A program made the translations under genes and the position numbers. The notes under the pieces were generated by a model. That model did no database searches. It was given only the letters and a program-made list of their open reading frames with translations, and was not told the origin of the DNA. Below, in pieces: positions 22,301 through 33,992 of a stretch of DNA of 64,000 nt. Within the stretch, counting starts at the first letter, position 1; the number at the start of each line of letters is the position of its first letter. The stretch spans positions 1,426,001 to 1,490,000 of the forward strand of contig NC_089176.1 of assembly GCF_947507565.1 (NCBI RefSeq), read 5' to 3'. This stretch comes from Oscarella lobularis. Taxonomy: Eukaryota; Porifera; Homoscleromorpha; Homosclerophorida; Oscarellidae.

Positions 22301-25300
22301 ACCGTTATAACCAAGTTGGTTCATAGTAGTGAACGAATGATTTTGAGCTGATGTAGCAAATTCTACAACTACAGACTCTCCCCTTTCAGCAGAATTACAA
22401 GAACCACCACTGCCAAGCACGAACCAAAACGTCAGCTCTCTATAAAGAGTAATTTTTTAAAACAGCAACCACGCTTTTCAGCATAACCTTACTTCATTTT
22501 GCGAAGGTCCAGCGGTTGTGTTCGAATGTATCGCTCTCTGTAACGGTTACTACTGAAAAAGGCTTGGTATGTGCCGTATGAATGGCAGTGGGAGTGCTCT
22601 GTTATTGTCCCTCCAGAAAGTTCAGCCCAATTGCTGAAATCGCTGCAAATACAGACAAACAATAAGTTTTAAAGAACTCCGCAAGCTCTCATACCCAAAT
22701 GTCGTTGAGGCAGAAAAATCGGACGGAAAGCTTTCACTGAAACGTCCAATGACTTCAGCAACAAAGTACACACCATTTATTGCCCATTCGGCATCACCGC
22801 CAGAACTGAAAGCGAGCTGGCGCCACCGAATTACCGTACTGGGAGTTTGAGCATCAAGAGGGAGAGGTATTTGAAGACGAGACGGCCAACGCCCTGTGAG
22901 ATACACGAACTTGCAAGAGACAAACAATTCACAGACGGAATTGTACTGTACGGTATACTGTCAGCATAGTTTTGAAATTCAACGGCAAAGAAGCGTACTC
23001 CACGACCACTGATTCATCAAATGACGCAGAGTTGCAGCCATCTATTCCAAGTACAATCCAAAACACTAGTTCCCTATAAAACGACATCAATCCATTCAAT
23101 CCATTTATCTATTGAGAACTTTACTCGGCCTTTCTCAAATCAAGAGGTTGCGTGGCAATGTATCGATCCTGCCAACCGCTAAAGAAAGCCTGGTACGATC
23201 CGGGACCGCCAAAAGCGTAACAGGAAGATGAACTAGTGATGAACCCTCCGCTAATACTTGCCCAGCTTTGATTCCTGCATTCAATGCAAGCTATGGACAA
23301 AATGATATTATGATATGGTGACTTACTGAAGCGAAGCAGTGAAGTTGCTGGGAAAATTGACGTCAAGAATGAACTTAATATTATTGAGTGCCCATTGAGC
23401 TAATCCGCTTCCTCGATTAGATAATTGGCGCCATTGAATCGTTGTTGAAGCAGCTTGAGCTGCGATAGGCAACGCAACCTCGACTTCTTGTGGTGATTGA
23501 TAGGCTAAACATATTAAATATACCGTGCAGCAAAGAGAGCCCGCCGTGTGTGACATTTAATCTTACAGTTATAGGAAAGGTACTGCAGTGGGCGAAAAGT
23601 AGAGTATTGGGGAGCCCAGTACTCTACTACGATAGATTCTTGCGTCGTAGCAGTACCGCAGCCACTTCCACCCAAGACAATCCAAAAGGAAATTGCTCTA
23701 GAATGTACGCATTGAGAAATAAATTGAACGGAAAATAAATTTACCTAACGCTTTGCAGATCCAAAGCCTGCGTTCGAATGTAGCGTGGGCTGCTTTGGTC
23801 AAAAAACGCCTGGTATCCATATCCATACGCTCTGCAAGGATGATGATATGAATCTGATACATTTCCTCCGGAAATGGCAGACCAGTACAATCCGCTTTCC
23901 CTGCGAGCAAACGATTTAGTGTTTATAGCACTATGAAACGAAACTTTTATACCCAAATGCAGTAGAAGATGAAAAATAAGAAGGAAAATTGCTTGGTCTG
24001 GTAAACGTTATGTGATTCAGTGACCACTCATCTAAATTCTTTCCGCTGTGCTTCATTTGACGCCAACGGATCGCCGTGCTCGCAGTTCTTGCAGACAGTG
24101 GTAACAAAACGGAGACTGAGGTGACTGCATGCAAAAGAAGAAATAGCAAAAACTATATTAGGTAAATCCGTAATATACCGTGGGGTTCAACGGTGTACAT
24201 CACAATGAAAGTAGAATTTTGAGAAGAAGAATATTCTACGACCACAGATTCACCAGAATCAGCCGGCTCACATCCTCCGCCAAATGCAATCCGAAAGTGC
24301 AAATAACTAAAGATCTTAGTAGGTATCTGCGTTATATTCAAACTGAACCTAGCATTTACGCAGCGCTTCGCAAATCCAGCGGTTGCGTTTGGATAAAACG
24401 TTCTTCGCTTTGGCTAAAGAAGGCCTGGTTAACTCCGTAGGCGCGACATTTAGCAGCGTCAGTCACAGATCCACCAGAAATTCTTGCCCACAGACTCTGA
24501 GATCTGTGATTCAAAACATTTATCATTGACGTTATAGAAATTGGGAAATACCCAAACGTTGTAGAAGAAGTGAAATCAGCAGAAAATTGTTCAATAACGG
24601 GAATAACAGATCCAGTAAACCGAATGTTGTTAATAGACCATTCATCATTCCAATATCCGTCATGTTGCAGTTGGCGCCAGCGAATGGTAGTACTAGCAGT
24701 TCTTGCTTCAAGGGGAAGAAAAACTTCAGCATACTGATTGTTTTGATAGCCTATAAAACTTCTTGTACCCTGTGCCAATAATTTTACGGTTAGCTCACCG
24801 TCGTTCTTAAGAAACTCAATGATCCGAAAGTTTGAGCTGTGATAGGCATACTCAACTACGACCGACTTATTTACTGATTCTGCAACTTCGCAGCCGCTGC
24901 CACCGATTACAATCCAAAATGTCACCGTTCTAAACAGGTCAAATCGAAACAATTATAATGGTAATGAATAATAACGCACTCAATGTTTCGCAGATCTAGC
25001 GGCTGTGTTTTAATAAATCGTGGTCCTGATTGGTAAAAAAAAGCTTGGTAGCCCGATCCGTAAGCGAAGCAGTCGGGTCTGCTTGAGACTTGGCCACCTG
25101 AGATAGCTGCCCAATAGCTAAACGAACTGAAAATTAATTAACCAAATGTAAGACGAAAACAATTAATTTCTCTCTCAAATAAACTGAGTACCCAAACGTT
25201 GTGGAAGAAGAAAATTCGGCCGGAAAAGAAGAGAATTCTGTTGGATGAACGCCACTAATGACCACGTGGTTCAAAGACCATTCAGAATTGTCGTATGTTT

Positions 25301-26958
25301 GTCGCCAGCGTATTGTTGTGCGCGAAGTTCTCGCAAGAAAAGGAAGACGCACACTAACCAACTGGGGCTTAGTGTACACTAAACAAGGACGTCAATCATA
25401 AGAGAGCAGAATGACAAAAGTACTAGCAACGCTTTACTGTTATGCTCCAGTAAGTGCATTCTGATGTAACTTGAAGGATTGTTCTCCAGAGCGTACTCTA
25501 CCGAAATATCTTCGCCATTATACGACGCGTACCTGCATCCACTTCCACCAATAACAATCCAAAAATCCAGCTTGCTAAAAACGCAGCTACTCAGTGCTCT
25601 TTGAGCAGACGAATCTGTCTTACTCTGCATGCTCCAAATCAAGTGGATTGGTTTCAATAAATCGGCTTGAGGTTCCACTGAAAAAAGCCTGATCGTCAGT
25701 TCCATAGGCTGCGCAGCGGCTGGCGGTAATGACACCTCCAGAAATGGCTTTCCACGAACTAGATCGCCTACAATCTGCAGTAAGTTGTCTACTTAAGATT
25801 TTTCGTAACTACCCAAACGTTGTTGATGAGCTGAAATCGTGAGCAAAGATAATTTGTCGTTTGCCTGATCCTAGTGGAACAGAAGAGTCGAGGTTGATAG
25901 GCACAGTAGAGGCAACGCGTTCTTTAGATGAAGAGGGTGATGTACTGCTGGTAAAAATCAAAGCATTTCCGTCATCGGATGGCTACACAAAAACGATTTT
26001 TGATGGAAACAAAACTCATTTTTGGTCCTTGCCTGTACGCTGGAACCTATCCAAGTCAGTCCTTCATTACAAGCAGCTACCGTGTCAAAATCGGTAGCTA
26101 AGGACAAAGGGGGCTTCCCGTAGACAACAAAGTTATCTACTTCCCACGTGTGGTAGTCCGCTATTCCGGTGAATAGCGACACTTCACGCAGTCGAATTCG
26201 AACGTACGCGTCGTTAGGAAAAGACGGCAATTCATAGACCATGCTACTTCCAAATGAAGAGACTCTGTTCTTATATCAGCTCAACAGCCAATCAATAATT
26301 ATGCACAAGAAGACTTACGTGAAGTTCTTTGCTTGGCGATAATCGATGCCGCCATTGGTAGAGTAAGAAAGCTGCGCAATCACGCTCCCAGAAAATGAAA
26401 AGCAGGAGATCGCATCCAATCGGACAGCGGTGATCACATCCGAAGCCAAATCGCGAGTAACCTCGAAACAGGAACTTGAAAGTAGCGTTGTACAAAAGAC
26501 ATCTGGATGCGCAATACCAGCGTTCTTCGATATCTTCCATTAAACACGGCGGATTTCCCCGCCAATACGCCCCTGCTTGAGCAAGTGTTGTTCACCACAA
26601 CGCCATGCGTTTCCGACCTTGGAGCAAATTATGAAAGTCTTTCAATGCGGAAGTAGACAAATTTAGTTAGCGCTCACCATTGTCTGTTGTCTGGAGACTT
26701 TCTTGCAGGCGAAGCTTCAAAATCGTCTCTCAGAAGAACGCCATATTCAGTGCAATCTGCTTTGGAGTAAATTAGCTTACGTTAGAAAGCAACACCAATT
26801 TTTGTTGTCTTTTTTTTAAAAAATCTTTTTTTGTGTGAACTAGAAGTCTTAGTCACTGTCTGCTAGCGTTTCTTACCAGTATCGGCTTGAATAGAACCTG
26901 CTATAAGTGCGAGAAGACAAACTGTTGCAAGCGACGGAAGAACGAGACTTTGACGCAT
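15807..26958 (-). CDS. Reelin-like transmembrane protein
   Basis: A many-exon gene of about 11 kb. Exon 1 (26958-26877) starts with Met and a signal peptide ([17 protein letters not shown]), and its phase fits the next exon (about 26757). The body is built of reelin-type sub-repeats, recognised by the motif RWRQ/RFRWWQ followed by W(A/S)I(D/N)(D/N/H)V and by an upstream G.GC...ESVVVEY strand. Asp-boxes ([24 protein letters not shown]) occur in the C-terminal repeats. EGF modules (for example [11 protein letters not shown]) separate repeats near 21.0, 19.5, 17.5 and 16.2 kb, and one FN2 domain is present. The last exon ends in one membrane helix and a basic stop-transfer. Known reelins are secreted ligands; this one should sit in the plasma membrane. 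Some internal exon borders, especially 26.3-26.6 kb and 17.6-18.8 kb, I could not fix, so a local defect cannot be excluded. Confidence 0.75.
20819..20985 (-). other. FN2 domain inserted in an EGF module of the reelin-like gene
   Basis: The exon encodes the canonical fibronectin type II pattern [15 protein letters not shown], then WCATTSNYD, then RRWGYC, with all four Cys. The codons before it give the first three Cys of an EGF unit ([11 protein letters not shown]), and the following exon gives the last three ([12 protein letters not shown]), joined in phase (G|GA). FN2 domains commonly bind collagen or gelatin in vertebrate proteins; the ligand here is unknown. Confidence 0.8.
21240..25400 (-). 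repeat. Seven tandem exon cassettes encoding reelin A-type sub-repeats
   Basis: The motif WRQ plus EWSLNHV-like text recurs near 25.29, 24.66, 24.05, 23.42, 22.80, 22.18 and 21.53 kb, a spacing of about 610-650 bp. Each cassette has the same small exons: one ending in QAFF...RYIxTQPLDL, one with FWIVIGG.GC...ESVVVEY, and one with the WRQ motif. They are separated by introns of roughly 50-70 nt. An eighth, divergent unit ([18 protein letters not shown]) lies at about 26.15 kb. This is amplification inside a gene, not satellite DNA. Confidence 0.8.
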
Positions 26959-27937
26959 AGCAACTTCAAGAGCACCAGATTTAGATACTGGACCCCTAAA
27001 GAGATATCAGTTAAAGAAAAGCGCAGCACGCAGTGAACAAAGCCACCTTTATGCCAGCTCTCGGATCAGTATAGTAAAAGAGAGCGTGCGCAATTGTCTG
27101 TCCAATCAATTGCTCGCCTCGCCCCGAGCAGCACCATGCAATCAGGATACCACGCAATCAGGTCGACTATGTGAGTCATCATCGCCCAGCCGTGAAGCTA
27201 GCCATTCAATCCAGAAAGGTTCGTTGAGCTCGATCTCCCCCGAAGCTCGCGCCTTCCGGGACGGTCCGATCGAGCCCTCCTATATCCATTTCGTTGCGAC
27301 AAATTGAATAGCCGTACCGCCTCTCTAGTTTTTTCCACTTACACACTGACAGGAGAGAAAGATCACGCAGTGCGAACGAATGCGCAAAGAGCCTCAGGAC
27401 ACAAACTGGGACTCTAACGAAAAAGTCATGCGTTCCGGCGATCCGTCTTTGACAGATTGACGTATCGAAGCCACGCCATTCCGCACCTGAAGAAGGATCC
27501 ACCCGCCGAGAGAAAATCAGTTCCAGTCTATGCCCTGGGCGTGTCGATCTAAAGGAGAACGAACTTAGATCGCCCGCGCTTTTTCGCCGAGGGCTTGCCC
27601 ACCCATGAGCAGCATGAGCCCATGCTAGCAGAACCCGGCCTACGCCAGCACGTTCCATGTAGAACGAAGCCTTAGTTTCTATACGAGATCGATCCTGTAG
27701 TCGCAGAGAGCTAAACTCTTTGCCAGTATGTAATGAGGTGATAGAACGCTTTCCTGTGCCCCGAAGGGCCGTCGTTGGCCGAAGTAAACGACACGGAGAC
27801 GCTTGAGAAGTTGTGTCACGTGAAGTTCAAAGTCCCGGTGCACCAATGAATGTATTTTTATTTGAGACACAAGAATTGCCATTGGCAATGACTAGTAGAC
27901 AATTATAGTTCAATAACTACTGCACAAGACAATACTA
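26959..27937. other. Intergenic stretch with one unrecognised 150-residue ORF
   Basis: This lies upstream of the reelin-like gene and downstream of NHL-BTB. The minus strand is open at 27658-27206 (150 residues, Arg/Ser-rich, no known motif) and at 27888-27679 (69 residues). Neither has splice or homology support that I can see. A GTCACGTGAA element is at 27815-27824. The proximal part (26960-27060) is expected to hold the reelin-like promoter, but I see no clear TATA box. Confidence 0.3.
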
Positions 27938-29371
27938 TTAGTGTGCAACTTCTGGAGAGATCAATTCGTTCAATAAGGTATCTTTCAATTCGATGAGTTT
28001 GTTGCAAGAGCGCAGCTCTCTTATGTGATCAAGAGCAAACTCAATGCAATTCAATTTCAACTCATCGCATTTCAACAAATCGCACATATTCAAATAATCG
28101 ATCACAGTCACAAGAGAAACGGATTCCGTCATAAACTTCAGACACAATTTCCTCAGGTCACAAAGAAGATACCTGTCAGCAGCAAGAACCAGATCTTTCA
28201 TCGTCAATTCTAATCCACTGAAGTCGACAGTTCCTGAATGCAAGTACGTAATGATAGCAGAAAAGACATCAGGCGAGTCTGTGACGTCAATTGGTGAACC
28301 AGAAGCGCATGAAGCAGCTTCTTTGAAAGGAGATTCAAACATTCTGCAAAAGTAATTGCTACGTTCACACAAGACTGCTCTTGACGCTGGAATTTTCATT
28401 CCATTAGAAAGCCTGAAAACGACGTCTCCCAGTTTCGGTGTTACACCGATTAGTGTAGACACAGAGCCAATCAACTGAGGACTGGGCTTCAAGCTGACAA
28501 CGCAAACTTTGAAATCCCTTTCGTCAGAAAATCGCGGCACCTCTGCAAAATATAGAGCGTGATCTTCGACAAAAAGCAGGCATCTCTTGTAATAAGATGA
28601 ACAATCTACCCAAGCAGCTCTGCGTGCTTCTCTCGTTCCGCAAAATTGCCTTGCGAGAATTTCGCCTGAATTTGTCGGAAACGTATAAAAGCGGTCAAGA
28701 GCGGAACAGTAAGCGCCGACACGTTCGGACGTTAGGCAGTGAACTCTCTTCGAAACTCCGTTTCTAAGAACATGACTATTCAACGTCACGTCATCAGAAC
28801 AAAAAACGACAATTCCATCGCCATCCCAGGTTTCAGCGATCCGGACCGCATTGACGTACGTCGCTTCGAAACACTCGGATTCTTCCTTGACGCAAACGAA
28901 GGTCGCCGTACCGTCATTGGTCGATACGTTCAGAACGTACTCATCTGACAAAACGAGCATGAACTCGCCTCCTCTTCTCAGAACAATGTCGCGAACATCC
29001 CGCAGTGGTAAATCGCATTTTAGCGTTGTAACGACGCCATCTCGGATCTTTCGAATGCGATGGTCACCGAAGCCCCTGACTTCGGCGACGTAGACGGTCT
29101 TGTTGCGCCGATCGACGGCCAATGGACCGGGATTGCTGAACTGAGCGTCGATCGTCGCTTTTCCGTCGGTGGATCCTCCGCGGTCCGGTTTGCCGGCGAA
29201 TACTGTCAGCTTCGTGTCGCGATCGATCTCGTATTTCCAAATGCAATGTCTTCCTCCGTCGGCGACGAGAACGACGCCGTTGAGCGCGGCGATTCCGGTC
29301 GGTTGGCTGCAATGATGGTGACGCGAAAGGTTTTTGTCGACGAGAACGAAGGATCGCGGGTAGCCGGCCAT
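27938..29371 (-). CDS. NHL-repeat and BTB/BACK protein
   Basis: One long exon. From the first in-frame ATG (MAGYPRSF, 29371) it gives 477 residues. The frame is open further upstream to an acceptor at about 29420 (TTTCGTTAG), so a 5' exon may add residues. The N-terminal half has NHL-type propeller repeats (PTGIAALNGVVLVADGG, then PGPLAVDRRNKTVYVAE). A BTB domain follows from about residue 325 (GDVVFRLSNGMKIPASRAVL, then ITYLHSGTVDFSG), then a short BACK-like helical part. BTB proteins of this form commonly serve as substrate adaptors for Cullin-3 ubiquitin ligases, with the propeller as the recognition face; that role is inferred. A deleted second copy is at 33650-33840. Confidence 0.8.
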   Translation of the reverse strand: MAGYPRSFVLVDKNLSRHHHCSQPTGIAALNGVVLVADGGRHCIWKYEIDRDTKLTVFAGKPDRGGSTDGKATIDAQFSNPGPLAVDRRNKTVYVAEVRGFGDHRIRKIRDGVVTTLKCDLPLRDVRDIVLRRGGEFMLVLSDEYVLNVSTNDGTATFVCVKEESECFEATYVNAVRIAETWDGDGIVVFCSDDVTLNSHVLRNGVSKRVHCLTSERVGAYCSALDRFYTFPTNSGEILARQFCGTREARRAAWVDCSSYYKRCLLFVEDHALYFAEVPRFSDERDFKVCVVSLKPSPQLIGSVSTLIGVTPKLGDVVFRLSNGMKIPASRAVLCERSNYFCRMFESPFKEAASCASGSPIDVTDSPDVFSAIITYLHSGTVDFSGLELTMKDLVLAADRYLLCDLRKLCLKFMTESVSLVTVIDYLNMCDLLKCDELKLNCIEFALDHIRELRSCNKLIELKDTLLNELISPEVAH

Positions 29372-29499
29372 TTCTTCGATGGTCCACGTGGCACGCTGCG
29401 TGCTTCTCCGCACGCATGCCTAACGAAAGAAGTGTTATTATTAGGTATTTAAAAAAAACAGATACAGAGAACAATGATAAGAGCATGCAACAGCAAGAT

Positions 29500-29570
29500 T
29501 TTTCGATGCCATTCCTACTGTCGCTGAAGTTCAACAGCAGCGCTCCAACACTGCACCAACCATCTTGCAA
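29500..29570 (-). pseudogene. Relic of the RNF213-like 3' end
   Basis: The minus strand encodes QCWSAAVELQRQ then stop, almost the same as the C-terminus of RNF213-A (QCWSAAVELQASLERQ, stop at 33993). The flanking sequence down to about 29455 matches the DNA just downstream of RNF213-A. The rest of the gene is gone. It marks a former RNF213 copy upstream of NHL-BTB. Confidence 0.75.
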
Positions 29571-29690
29571 AGGTGCTATCAGAGATTAAATAGGAGATGC
29601 TATAGTGATATTGCGCTAATAGAAACGACAGCATGCGGGCTCCCACTAGTCCAGAACGGCCGGGACACCTCCCATCGTTTAGTCAAGCAT

Positions 29691-32600
29691 CTAGGCTGAT
29701 TGCTGGTCTGACTGCTTCTTCAATAGCAGGTGTTCCACGTCATGCAAAATGTCAGCGCCATCGCAGGCTTTTCTTATCAATGATGCCGGCGCTCTTGGGC
29801 CCTCTTTGTCTCTCCAGTCGTGCAACAGAACGAGCATTCTCTCTTTATCATCGCTCATAACCGAAAACTTTGTATCTTTTACTTCCCTGTGCATTCCGAG
29901 ATAAATTCCCACTGTTCTCCATTTACCTCTGCCCGCTTCGGCAATACAAGAGGCGACCGACAAAAACATAGAGTCATCTTCCAGATTTGGCCAAGTAAAT
30001 CCTTTCAAATTGGTCATTGCACCACCAATGGATCCGCTCTCTGTTTCATCAGCTACTTCAACAGTCGCAGTGGTGTACCAATGATGCAGTCCAAACAAGT
30101 CAGAATCATCTATAGGCCTGTCAGAGTGCGTTGTCAAACATTGTCCTAACTTTGGACGATATTCAGTGAGAGGTATCATGTCATCCTCTTTCAAAGCGTC
30201 AACGGCGTCTTTGTCTGAATACTGAACGTACAATTTCAGACGAAGTCCTATCATTCCGCGTTTTTTCGCTTCGTCCAGTTGGGTCGTGATGAATTGACGA
30301 ATTCTCAGGCAGTGCTTGCTGTAAGCCTTGCTTTGTACCGACGCTTGTTTTGCCACCGATGTTAGAGTGACGGCTATTAGGAAACCGTCTTGTTCGTAGC
30401 GAAGTTCCAATTTGAGTCGATCTTCAAGAAAGAAGAGACATCGGTTCCGTTTCAGAATTGGCGAATTGTGCGCGTATCGAAAATGCTTCACGCATCGAGA
30501 AACCAGGCGGAGGAAGAGCGATTCGGGAACAACAGGAACGTTAGTTGAACGAAAGAGAAGGGACGGTGGAGATGACAGGGCCGGAGACACGGGGACAATA
30601 GAATCTAGTTGTTCCTTATAGTCAGTAAGAAGACACGGAACGAAGAAATCCATTCCAGGCCTTACGATGTCTTCGTCATCAGGACAAATGATGTCAAAAA
30701 GATGAAGCACGTTTAGCATAACTGGCACGTCTTCTTCTTTGATTCGCGCCTTCTCTCTGAGAATGTGACTAGCAAGACTCCAAACCATGACGCCTGTTTC
30801 GTAGACGGCACGCATGGGTTCGTGCATGTGCCGATTGCGAAGCGAAACGCAATCTGGAGGCGTAACAAAAATTGCCATGACGTCGTACAGCCACTGCGGA
30901 TCGGTAAAGACGATGTTTCGAAGCTCCGGAACGTCAGAAAAGTGAAGCACGGCATTGCAACTATTCAGATACGCTATTGCTGCGTCGATTGTATCGTCGG
31001 GAAGAAACAGTTTCCGGTGAGTATCTGCTAAACGACTTTCCAGACTATAAATTTCTGACAAACGCATGATTGGGCGGCCGGTTCGCTGGCGAAAAGACGC
31101 AAGAACTCTCATCAGAGTAAGCCATAGCAAAGGAATCGGTGGTTGACTGGTCCAATACATTACTGCCATCTGCTTTCCTTTCTCTTTAATATCTTTGATG
31201 GTAGGATCATCGCTGACTGTACCCGAGAGTGTGTTATCAACAAGGCAGTATACTCTGTTTTCGCCTAGCTCTGATGCGTCGGCCTCAGGAAAACGCGCCG
31301 ACGTAAATAAACTCGAAAAAGCGGAAGACATTTTTTTCAAAAAATTTTGACGAGGCTGAATTTTCCCTAGGATCAAAAGGTGAGATTCTATCTTGCACTT
31401 TCTAATCAATTGTCGCAATAGTTGATTTTGACGCGCCAAAAGTTTCGGTGTGATGCCTTTTGCATCACCGTGCGTGGCAACAAACAGAAACAAGGGGTAT
31501 GAAAGCCGTTCGTCTAGCACTTTGCCCAAATGAGCAGCATCGTCACGCTCGTCTTTTGCTATCAATTGGGACGCAATCCAATGTTCGAAATTTCTCAAAG
31601 GAGTAGACGTCACGCGATGTGGCTCCTGTCGTTCGCCTTTTCCCTTTGGATCGCGTCGAAACAGAGAGACGGTCTCTTCGTCAAGAGGCTTGCAGACGTC
31701 AAAAACAAGGATATTGATGGTTGACTGGAAAGGTGACCGACATGCTGTCAGGCTACTGTGGGTCATTAAGAATCTACCCTGTCCCGCTTGATCGCGAATA
31801 TTAACAACGAGCTCTTCGACTTCTTCTCTCGCAGTGACCTCGTCTTTGCTGTAGGCTGCAATTTGATCTGCAATGTCTTGAGTCAAACCGAGTTTTTCGT
31901 CAAACAAGGAACGGAACTTTTCGTCGATTTCTGAATTAGAACTGCTTGGCCCCATGCAATCTTCTGCGACTATTTCGGGTAGCAAAATCGACTCAGGATT
32001 CTCTGTCGCCGTCACTTCGTTGCTTCTACTTTCGCCTATCTCTAGGCCGAATTCAGCCTCTTCTTCTAGTATAAGATGTTGCGCTATCATTTCTTCTTCA
32101 ATAAGATGATTAATAATAAACCTCGTAACAAACATAAGGTTTTCCTCAAAGCTCGAATCCATCAAGTTTACTTTCATTACCTGCCTCGCAATCGTTCTCT
32201 TCACAATCTGCTCTTTATCTTCTTCGTTCACCTCCATCCAACCTCTTCCGGACGTTATAGCAACTTGAGCTTCAACTCCCTGCGTGCTCGGCTGATGCTG
32301 AAAGGGCAGTCCGAGTAAATGACGACGCAGACAGGTCTTTCCAACGCCATCAGGACCCATCAAATTAATATTTAGCCGAGGAATAATCACTGATCCTCCA
32401 AGCAGAGCCTTCTCGTAATCAAAAGGTACCCCAGACGACAGAAAAGCTACAGAAACAGACTATCACACGACCTGTCCAATTTATACGTTTCTTACGCAAA
32501 CGCTTTGACAAGTCCTGCTCCTGAAAATGATCTCGGCATGTTCTGTACAAAGACCGGCTTGGCTTACATTCCTCCTTGTCCTTCTTTAGCACTTCTACTA

Positions 32601-33525
32601 TTCCTTCAGCAGCAGAAAACCCGTTATTCACTTGTAGTTTAAAAGCGGCCAATTTAGACCGTTCTACGAGCAGCCACTGTTCTTGGTGCTGAACAAGGCG
32701 AACAGGCGACGGACGCATCCATTTGCTTGTTGCATCTATGCAGCACTCTTCGTCCGGACCGTTCCAACATCGAATTTTTGTGAAGTCAAACCCTAACGTC
32801 GTTAGATCGCCATCTGACGTCACCAGAAAGGCCATTCGACCGCTTGAATCAATAGAAAACCCTCGGGTAGCGAACCACCCTTCTCTTGCTATTTCCTCTG
32901 GTAGACACGACGAGTAGATCGCAAGAAAAATGCCCGCGTCTCTGGCATTATGCCCGCACGGACTGATTGCAAGGGAATCTAATTTCATGCCACAGTCAAC
33001 AACCCACTGGCCGGATGACGGGCAGTCACTCACTATCGTGAGAAGTTTATTTCTGAAGACTTTATGATATATTTCGAAGATGTCACTAAAGGTAACAATT
33101 GTTCCATCGGACAAGCACCAATTGCCCAGGATCATTTCGCTAGGGCCCAAGTACCAGATTCGAGCTACAAAACGAAGTAAATTTCTAGGAGGACCTAATT
33201 TTCATTTCTCACCCCCGTTAGTTGCGATCAAAAAGTGCCAAATATGTTCGAGAACATCGGCGCGGGTCATCTCTGCGGTTTCGATTATCACTGGCGATCC
33301 AATCACACTCGGATCAGCCAATAGCTTGTCGACAAGACAATCTCGTTCATTCAAGTTGTCAGAAAGATCTGATTCTCCTGTATCTTCGATTCTGTGTGCG
33401 TGTGAAGACTCACATACGCGGACTCCTCTTCCGTCGATAACCATAAGACGGTATCCAGATCTACAGACGACGTTTCCATCCGCTGCGAACTCGACATTGT
33501 CGGTAACGACGTTTGCGTGCGACAT
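29691..33525 (-). CDS. ROCO-3: caspase-like / Roc-COR GTPase / Death-domain protein
   Basis: Complete gene. Exons 33525-33213, 33164-32496 and 32446-29691 total 3738 nt, or 1245 residues; both introns are 48-49 nt. The architecture equals ROCO-2: caspase-like region with IWYLGPSE (His missing) and SDCPSSGQW (Cys present), P-loop GPDGVGKT, DQAGQ, THGD, COR and C-terminal Death domain (ASCIAEAGRGKWRTVG, LLHDWRDKEG). Its Roc insertion (FEENLMFVTRFIINHLIEEE and following) differs strongly from that of ROCO-2, while the flanking GTPase motifs are almost identical. A GTCACGTGAT element lies 12 bp upstream of the start codon, on the start-proximal side. Unlike copies 1 and 2 it has no LRR-TM gene upstream; an NHL-BTB relic and RNF213-A follow instead. 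Confidence 0.82.
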
Positions 33526-33649
33526 CTTGGGTTAACGTCACGTGATTTACGTTCGTCAAGTCCCCGGTAAAACTACACGTTTTGTAACGGTGGCACGTTA
33601 TTAGTTTGAATGTTTTTATATTTGATTCTACCAATAATTCCACGATAGG

Positions 33650-33840
33650 TTCTCGAAAATTTTAGACTACTGCGCAAAATCTGAACAGATCAACTCCTTC
33701 AATTTTGTTCAGTTTGTTGCCAGAACGTAACATGAGAACGAAGGAGTGCGGGTAAGCGGCCATTTCTTTCTGCTTGCGATGGCCCACGTGCTGCGCGGCT
33801 TCTCCGCTCGCATGCCTAATGAAAGAAGTGTTACTATTTA
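33650..33840 (-). pseudogene. Internally deleted NHL-BTB relic
   Basis: At about 33655-33725 the sequence resembles the 3' end of the NHL-BTB gene (27940-28020: the codons for the last 25 residues). It then joins directly to sequence resembling the 5' end of the same gene (29340-29440: GAGAACGAAGGA through GCATGCCTAA and GAAAGAAGTGTTA). About 1.3 kb of the reading frame is missing, so nothing functional remains. Confidence 0.75.
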
Positions 33841-33992
33841 GAACTCAATCAAAGGATACTACAAAAACACACAAAAAAGCGGGAAAGATTTTACGCTAAC
33901 AAGAAGGTAAGTCATTCACGGGAAACTAAAAAAACAGATGTACAGACAACGATAACATGTAGCAAGCAACAGCAAGATTTTCGATGCCATTC

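Noticed and set aside
21240-25400. Regular direct repeats that might be a CRISPR array or satellite
   Set aside because: The period is about 625 bp, the repeats are coding exons with introns, and they encode a reelin sub-repeat; there are no short conserved repeats with unique spacers.
27206-27658. A 150-residue minus-strand ORF as a real gene
   Set aside because: It has no recognisable domain, no paralogue elsewhere in the window and an Arg/Ser-rich composition typical of chance frames; it is kept only as a note.
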